DNA from: Misgurnus anguillicaudatus
Lineage: Eukaryota > Chordata > Actinopteri > Cypriniformes > Cobitidae
Assembly (NCBI RefSeq): GCF_027580225.2
Contig: NC_073337.2
Span: 12,577,001-12,641,000 of the forward strand
Direction: 5' to 3'
DNA: 64,000 bases
Positions 57,031-64,000 of this stretch are shown piece by piece. Position numbers and translations under genes: made by a program. The notes below the pieces were generated by a model. The model was not told the DNA's origin. It made no database searches and saw only the letters and a program-made list of their open reading frames with translations. Within the stretch, counting starts at the first letter, position 1. Each line of letters begins with the position of its first letter.

Positions 57031-58621
57031 CAACCCGAATTCCAGAAAAGTTGGGAGGTTTTTTAAACTTTAATAAAATGATAACTAAAAGACTTTCAAA
57101 TCACATGAGCCAATATTTTATTCACAATAGAACATAGAAAACATAGCAAATGTTTAAACTGAGAAATTTTACAATTGTATGCACAAAATGAGCAGGTAAT
57201 GTTTCACAATTTCATACAAATATTAGGCTACTGCATAGTCTACTAAACTACAGATGATGGTAATGGGATAATAAGAAGTTTATTCCAAGTGTAGAGTGCA
57301 TATAATAATAAAGTACCGCGTTTGCTAGCTTATAACGTTTTAACATGATTGCAGCTAAATCACAATTAAACATTACAAAATGCCATGACAAAGTTAATTG
57401 TGTACGTTGCATTATTTCATGACGTTGTTCGTTATAATGTCACTATACATGATTATTGCTATTTATCATAATAATAGTTTGCAAATTGTGAGTGTTTACA
57501 CTATTTACAACTTCTAGGCTTATTTATGTCCTGATAATTATGTGAGATATTGACAACTGTTGTCATGATAATCGCATGACATACTACAAGCAAAAGCAAC
57601 AACATACAACATAGACCGCAAACAAGTTTACAAATGAGAGATTTACTTACTAAGTTAGTCCATCAACAAGATCGCCAGATCAGCATCCCATCCAGTGCTG
57701 TCTTTTAGCTCACGCCAACGAGTAAAAGCCTGACCGAGTGGGACTCTTGTCCAGTTCCTAACGCGGTCAGATTCTCATTTCCTTTTCCTACTCTCTTCCG
57801 AACGTGCTTTCTTAACTTTTAAATCGTTTAGCCTCACGTCTCAAATTTGCGCGTGCAGTTGTTGTTATAGGCTTGATCGTCTTCATGCAGCGCTGCAAGA
57901 TCCGACAGCCGGATGACGTCAAAGTGCCGTCTCGCATCATTCTCGCGGTACTTTGACGTCATCCGGCGATCGGTTCTTGCAGCGCCACACGAAGTCGAAC
58001 AAGCCTAACATGTGTGACGGTGTTGGCGTAAAGCAAGTCGTGATTATCGCGAGATTTGTCAGGGGCGGTTCTCTCAAGATTGCTTTGGTGGTTTTGCTAG
58101 CAGCGTCCATCCCGAGCTTCAACAGGAGGATGATTCGCCTTACTATGACTTTGTTTACCACTGAAATAATTTTGAAGCTGTTATATTAAGGTAAAATAAC
58201 TGCATAGTGTGTCTTTAAAGTATTCCACAATCTTTTTACGCAGTCTTTCACAGATTGGAGAGCCTCTGCTCATCTTTACTTCTGAGAGACTCTGCTTCTC
58301 TAAGACATACCTTTTATAGCTAATCATGTTACAGACTTAATATCAATTAACTTGATGTTCTCCCAGCTGAATCTTTTCAAAACTGCTTGCTTTTTAGCCA
58401 TTTGTTGCCCCCGTGCCAACTTTTTTGAGACCTTAGCAGGCATTAAATTTTAAATGAGCTAATTAAGCGGATAAAAGTGTAAAATTTCTCAGTTTAAACA
58501 TTTGCTATGTTATCTATGTTCTATTGTGAATAAAATATTGGCTCATGTGATTTGAAATTCCTTTAGTTTTCATTTTATTCAAATTTAAAAAAACGTCCCA
58601 ACTTTTCCGGAATTCGGGTTG
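57031..58621. mobile_element. DNA element with CAACCCGAATTCC ends, interrupted
   Basis: CAACCCGAATTCCAGAAAAG then TTGGGA at the left mirrors TCCCAACTTTTCCGGAATTC then GGGTTG at the right; arms of about 150 bp follow. TA occurs at both borders (57029-57030 and 58622-58623). The middle is GC-richer (57650-58190) and contains palindrome site 3. No transposase seen. Confidence 0.8.
57887..57988. repeat. GC-rich hairpin (palindrome site 3)
   Basis: Left arm (GCGCTGCAAGATCCGACAGC then CGGATGACGTCAAAGTGCCG) is mirrored by the right arm (CGGTACTTTGACGTCATCCG then GCGATCGGTTCTTGCAGCGC) around a loop of about 6 bp. Both arms carry TGACGTCA. Two short frames on opposite strands across this region (57937-58161, 57953-58189) are not supported as genes. 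Confidence 0.85.
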
Positions 58622-58623
58622 TA

Positions 58624-59994
58624 CATGATAAACCGTACATTTCAAAAACAACTGTGATGTCTGAAGCAACAGCATAACAACATTTTCCAGATCGTTCAAG
58701 ATGCTGTTAAGATTCATTATACACCTGTCTACATAAAGACATTAATAGCTGCAAAACCTGCCACAGTTTCATAGCTTTCATATCTGCTTTCACTGTTTAT
58801 ATGAAATTACTAATGACAAGTTCTGCAAAGTGATAAATACAGCCTGCTTCTAATACAATTTGACTAACCAGTTATAAATATCTACAGTATTATAAAAATA
58901 CTGATTAAAATGATGTGTTTGTTATTCCAACTAAACATTGTCCTTATTAAAGAAAAACAATTCATCAAAATATGAAAAATATGTCATTCTGTCAACAATT
59001 TACCTCCTCTCATGTCATGTTAAATGTAAGTGTTAAGTGTAATGTGGCTCTATATGTGGCTCTATATCAGCATGGCTGTCATTGCCCCTGGCACTCACAC
59101 GACTACAAGAGTGATATTGCATTCATACAACAGTTCGCTGGCAAGTGCATAGTGTGTAAATAAAAAACAAAGCAATGTGTCTTTAAATGCCTCTTTTTTT
59201 GGAACTACTTCCATCTGCCACAGATTCAAACTTGAGGATGACAGGTAACCCTTTTAGTCATTTGTTTTCAATGTCGTGATTCAGACAAGGTGTGCGTTTT
59301 CATGGCATGTAATGGAAGCGGAAAAATAGTGCTGCTTCAGGCAGCTGAAAATGGTGCACTGTATATTCATTAGAATAATATAATAATATAACAATATAAT
59401 GTTAGTCTGTAATATAATAGTTGGTAACAATAAGTGCACTAATTGAGTACGAACCCCCATAAACTGCATTAAATGAATGCGCTGTCAATTATTTCACTGA
59501 CACAATAGAGCCGAGGAGTGTTGGTGATTATATTTATACCTGATTAATATGTACTTGGTTGTTGAAGTACTTAAGCACTTGTTTTAAATGTCTGTAAAAT
59601 GAATAAACACAATGTGTTCAAAAGAGCACTTGAACAGTTGAATGTGTAAGTGTGTGACCGTACACTCTGGTGGCAGCTTTATCCAGTCACAAATATGTGA
59701 CTGTACCGTACGGCTCAAGTGGTGAAACAAACCCCTATTACTAATTCTAAAATTATCAGTGGCAGAATGATACAAACGGTGAAGAACTGTTGTATTATTA
59801 CTGATCTTTTCCGCTGCAGCTCTCAAATCTCATTTAAAGTTTTTATTTTAATATCCATGCATTATATTATGCATAAGACCTATATTATAATAAACATGAA
59901 TGTATAATGGGTTAAAAAACTATTTTGTTCAAATTCACAAAATCGCACTTTAGTTAAAATATATACATAACACATTATACTTATTCCTTGTGTC
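58624..59994. other. Unannotated AT-rich sequence
   Basis: No gene or paired repeat ends; short frames lack motifs. Confidence 0.4.
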
Positions 59995-60550
59995 ATTTCA
60001 CTTTATTTATTATGACTCAACTTGTATACTTAAATGTTCTGATTTCTTTGTATGAATTTAATATTTGGCTTGATGCTACATCTGGTGGAAATTTTGTGTC
60101 GATAGCCCACTTAGAAATCCCCTTACTGTTAAAAATGCTGATGTGTCAAATACTTATTTTCCCCGCTGTATATGATTTTATTTTTTTTATTTTATATTTA
60201 TGATGACAATTGATGTGAAATTAACAGTTTGTCTATTTGGAAAAGCTCAAATTTAGCTATCATTTGTCCGTGTTACCAACACAACACACATTACTTGTTC
60301 ATTCTTTTGTCATCTTTCTCATCTCTCATATATATTTACATAAATGGCATGTCAACATGTGAGAACTGATGTCAATAATGGCAAATGTCAATGTTCCTTG
60401 TGTGGTTTTTTTTTGTAAATTGAGTCCCTGGCCACCATGAAGTTTTTTCATAAAAGTACCAACATCATACAGGTTTGGTACAACACAACATACTGTAAAT
60501 AAATGAAGGCATAATTTTCCTTGTTTGAGTGAGCTCTCCCTTTAAGAACA
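59995..60550 (+). repeat. Tandem duplication, unit 1 (556 bp)
   Basis: From ATTTCACTTTATTTATTATG to CTCTCCCTTTAAGAACA. Contains GTGTCAAATACTTATTTTCC, a Tc1-type terminal motif, and ends with a MITE-like AGCTCTCCCTTTAA. Nearly identical to the next 556 bp. Confidence 0.92.
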
Positions 60551-61106
60551 ATTTCACTTTATTTATTATGACCCAACTTGTATACTTAAATGTTCTGATT
60601 TCTTTGTATGAATTTAATATTTGGCTTGATGCTACATCTGGTGGAAATTTTGTGTCAATAGCCCACTTAGAAATCCCCTACTGTTAAAAATGCTGATGTG
60701 TCAAATACTTATTTTTCCCGCTGTATATGATTTTATTTTCTTATTTTATATTTATGATGACAATTGCACAATCGATGTGAAAATAACAGTTTGTCTATTT
60801 GGAAAAGCTCAAATTTAGCCATCATTTGTCCTTGTTACCAACACAACACAGATTACTTGTTCATTCTTTTGTCATCTTTCTCATCTCTCATATATATTTA
60901 CATAAATGGCATGTCAACATGTGACAACTGATGCCAATAATGCCAAATGTCAATGTTCCTTGTGTGTGTGTTTTTTTTTGTAAATTGAGTTCCTGGCCAC
61001 CATCAACCGTTTTTTCATACCAGCTTCATACAGGTTTGGTACAACACCACATACTGTAAATAAATGAAGGCATAATTTTCCTTGTTTGAGTGAGCTCTCC
61101 CTTTAA
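60551..61106 (+). repeat. Tandem duplication, unit 2
   Basis: Starts again with ATTTCACTTTATTTATTATG and keeps the order of unit 1 with scattered substitutions and small indels (for example CCCCTTACTG against CCCCTACTG, and a GTGTGTGT expansion before the T-run). Confidence 0.92.
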
Positions 61107-62812
61107 AGCCAATTAAATATCATGGACAAGAGTTTAGGCAACCTAAGAATAACACAAACACGGTTGTCTAATTACTCTAGACGGCTGTTCATTTAAAGGC
61201 TGTTCAGAAATAACAGAGGGATGATGATCAGATCAGATACCCTGACAGTTTTGCCTTGTGCGGCTGCCTTCAGCACAGTTAAAGCGCCTCGTGGGGCTGG
61301 TGTCAGTTACCCTGACAACTAACAACCAATAATGATGTCCGCTGCCTTGATTGACACCTGCCCGGTATCCTCTCTGAATCAAATGGAATGTTAGGGTCAA
61401 AGGTATCTTAAATGGCAAAATGCCACCTGTTTTCTAATAAGATCACTTTAATAACTATCACTTTAAAAAGCACAGCTAACCGGCTCTTCTGATTGGCCCA
61501 ATGACAGCGTTGCCTTGGTGACACACTGGGCTCTGACGGCCCCTCGAGACCTCACCTAGCTGTCGTCAGGTCCAGGCTGAGAAATAAATTGGATCTGCGT
61601 GAGAAGAGGGTAGCTAGACGACTGCGACAGAACAGTTAGTCATACAGATACTAATTACATGAAAAAGCCTTAACTAGTTGGGCATGGGATTTTCTATTTT
61701 TCTTATCTCAGGTATTGCGTCCAAACGTACAGTAACGTTGGAGAGCCAAGAAGAAAATAAGAGATAAGGGGTGATATTGTGGGGATATTGTATGTATATC
61801 TTAGTAGATCATATAGTAAACGTATCATAAACGCATGACGAGTGATCAAAAACAGCAAAACAAAAATGAAAGAAGAACTGAACATCTCTCTCTCTCTCTC
61901 TCTCTTCATCTGTTGGGTTGTCCTCAGACCTTGTGAAATCCCAAATGTATCTTTTTGGCTATGGCTTTTCCTGTAGTGACCTGAATAAGGGCTCCTGAGA
62001 GAATACAACATCTCACTGAACTAGATTCAAACTGCTCGGAGAGAGTGAAGTGCCTTCACACTCCAAACACAAGCATTCACAGCTCACACCTGGACTGAAG
62101 GGACTCAAATTGGATTCCACATCCAATGTTGTAATGCTTAGAAATGAAAGACAGAATATTTAATTTAGAGCAACAGAGAACTTTTAGTTTGCACTATACG
62201 GTTTGAAAGTAATTCAAAGGCCTGTGGCGTGGTCTTATACTGTAATGATGAAATATTAAGATATAGGTGCAATTGTACAGGTAAGAGTTGCACAGACATG
62301 CCTGTAAATACACAGACACAAAAAACATGCAGTGCTATGGCTTGAATATTTTCAGTGCCTGTTTCAAAGAGACCTGCCCTAATTTCATCTGACAGGTGCT
62401 GTAAAATCCTGGAACCTGTTTGCACACGAGATCTCTTGTGTAGACTAAGAACTCAATACAACAAATAAACATATAATATATAATAAATCTACCCGTGATA
62501 CTTGTTGTCCAGGTTTACATATTGCAAAACAATGCCAGGTAATGAGATTTAATACCGCAAGAAATGTAAACACTTAAATTCAATTATTGTATTCAACACA
62601 TAATTAAAATCAAGAGCATGCAAGTTCATTTTCTTTCACAGCAAACTGCTGTAAACTTGCCTTGTGAGAAATGTACTTATTTATAGCATAATATAAAAGG
62701 TTTGTTTAATTGACTGTTTTTTATGTTTTAGGAAAAAATATGTCATAATTGTTTATGTATTAAACTAAAAACAGTAAGTATAATAAACTCTTTTTTTTAA
62801 CAAATTATATTA
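61107..62812. other. Unannotated sequence with (TC)n
   Basis: A (TC)n run lies at 61885-61905. The patch 61450-61600 is GC-richer but has no convincing exon. No paired repeat ends. Confidence 0.4.
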
Positions 62813-63123
62813 TTACACGGCTCTCTGGAATGCTTGATTCTGATTGGTCAGTTGAGACATTTGCAGGTTCGTTCTTTTCAAATAACAACCGCTCCAAAGT
62901 AATAATGCATAGCCGGACTACTTGTATGTTTAAAATCCCTCCGCGCCAACAAAGATTACTGTTTGGCGCCATCTTGTGACAAACACTGGACAACCACAAT
63001 TAAGAATGGAAAATTTTGACATTAATTTTAACATGTACGAAAAAACAAATATGCTAATATTTGCTAATAAATATGCTAATAAAATGTTTCAAATTCATAT
63101 TCATGTGGCAAGTAGCCGTGTAA
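62813..63123. mobile_element. MITE with TTACACGGCT ends
   Basis: TTACACGGCTCTCTGGAATGC at the left and AGCCGTGTAA at the right are short inverted repeats. TGATTCTGATTGGTCAGTTG inside is common wording in fish MITEs. No coding frame. Confidence 0.6.
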
Positions 63124-63129
63124 TAAGCG

Positions 63130-63263
63130 GGATAATGTAGAGGCAGCCGGTAGTTATTGGGAAATAAGCCCCTTCAGTGTGATACAAGACCCTCCGCTTC
63201 GCGTCGGGTCCTGATCACACTGTCGGGGCTTATTTCCCAATCCGGCTGCCTCTATATTATCCC
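63130..63263. repeat. Perfect-looking hairpin with GC-rich loop
   Basis: GGATAATGTAGAGGCAGCCGG and GGGAAATAAGCCCC with CAGTGTGAT are mirrored by ATCACACTG, GGGGCTTATTTCCC and CCGGCTGCCTCTATATTATCC. The loop holds a second small stem GACCC...GGGTC with CGCTTCGCG at its tip. Probably the core of a palindromic MITE joined to the element on its left. Confidence 0.8.
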
Positions 63264-63546
63264 TTACTTAGTACACCACACTCTAAAATGCGTCATTCCA
63301 AGATTTGTTCTTTTCAGATAACAACCGATAACCTGGATGCTGAAAATCATTTTGACAGGTACAGTTTAATATTACACAAAACAAAATTTTAATAACATAT
63401 CCTACAAAGGACTGAGGCTGCAATAATTTAAAATAAATACACATAGAAAGAAATATACAAAACAAGCATAAATAAAAAAAAAAAAGCCTCTGGCTCCACA
63501 GACAGTTTCTTCTGCCCATGCCTTGGCTCCAAACTTACGTTTTTAC
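63264..63546. other. Unannotated flank of the hAT element
   Basis: No gene seen. GGCTCCAAACTTACGTTTTTAC leads into the hAT insertion. The short minus-strand frames at 63283-63661 cross an A-run and the hAT border and are not supported as genes. Confidence 0.35.
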
Positions 63547-63918
63547 TAGGGATGCACGATAACTGCTTATTTTTAATATTATCGGTTATCGGTCTGATAG
63601 CAAAATTAGGCCGATAAATGAAAGCCGATAAATGCTGGATTATTTTGGTTTGTTGAACCACTTCACTTGCTCATTGCTGGCCATGTGGAGTTTTGATTGG
63701 TGCTTTCTGTGACATAGCACGACGATGACACATGTTGCAGGCTTAAGGAGAGTATGCTAGTCTAGCGCAAAGACAAGATGTCCGCGGTCTGGGAGTTTTT
63801 CGTTGTGAAATTAATATGAATATTTATCGGCCTATATATATATCGGTTATTGGCCCCCAAATATAAAGAGTTATCGGTTATCGGTATCGGCCAAAATTTC
63901 CATATCGGTGCATCCCTA
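63547..63918. mobile_element. hAT MITE, TAGGGATGCACGATAAC ends
   Basis: TAGGGATGCACGATAAC at the left and ATATCGGTGCATCCCTA at the right are inverted repeats, with ATCGGTTATCGG subterminal words. The duplication GTTTTTAC is exact (63539-63546 and 63919-63926). 372 bp, non-coding. Confidence 0.95.
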
Positions 63919-63926
63919 GTTTTTAC

Positions 63927-64000
63927 GTAACATGGCGACGACCATGGTCGGACATTTTTGGCTTCAATTTGTTACAATGGAGGGAGGCGACGTTGCGTCG
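63927..64000. other. Window edge, CG-rich
   Basis: The last 74 bases have ATGGCGACGACCATGG and GGAGGCGACGTTGCG words like those inside nearby MITEs; too short to assign. Confidence 0.3.

Overview
The window is vertebrate intronic DNA, almost certainly from a teleost fish and most likely a cyprinid. It is AT-rich and has no operons, ribosome binding sites or long reading frames. It is packed with repeats typical of fish genomes: a 5S-rRNA-headed SINE (SINE3 type), hAT elements with 8-bp target duplications, Harbinger-like MITEs with TTA/TAA duplications, TTAA-flanked MITEs, a Tc1-like transposase relic, an L2-like reverse transcriptase relic and many microsatellites.

The only host gene I can support lies on the minus strand. 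Five short exons (36829-36869, 34556-34602, 31945-32048, 22762-22801, 13591-13667) have GT/AG borders, compatible phases and one continuous translation of about 103 residues. The product is most of the first C2 domain (C2A) of a copine. Wording from memory fits the CPNE5/8/9 branch and best CPNE8. The first coding exon (further right) and the C2B/vWA exons (further left) were not found and are probably outside the window.

Layout. 0-13.5 kb: MITEs, a minus-strand SINE3, and a nest of elements at 8997-12472. 13.6-36.9 kb: the copine exons, with introns of about 9.1, 9.1, 2.5 and 2.2 kb. These carry several hAT copies with exact 8-bp duplications, an L2 relic, a TTAA element enclosing a GGGCCC-ended element enclosing a SINE3, and a long near-perfect hairpin. 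37-50 kb: a THAP-encoding element relic, then an unusual block (41.7-50.0 kb) bounded by an inverted repeat. This block holds a foldback structure with arms of about 1 kb, GC-rich minisatellite arrays and further nested elements. 50-64 kb: a hAT MITE, the Tc1-like pseudogene, two more nested elements, a 556-bp tandem duplication and terminal hairpin/hAT elements.

Nothing looks like an active multi-gene system. The most distinctive structures are the foldback/minisatellite block at 42.1-46.4 kb and a recurring GC-rich palindrome centred on GACGTCAAAGTACCGCGAGA, or a diverged form of it, present inside three different carriers. Identities and element names come from reading the sequence and recall; no database search was run.
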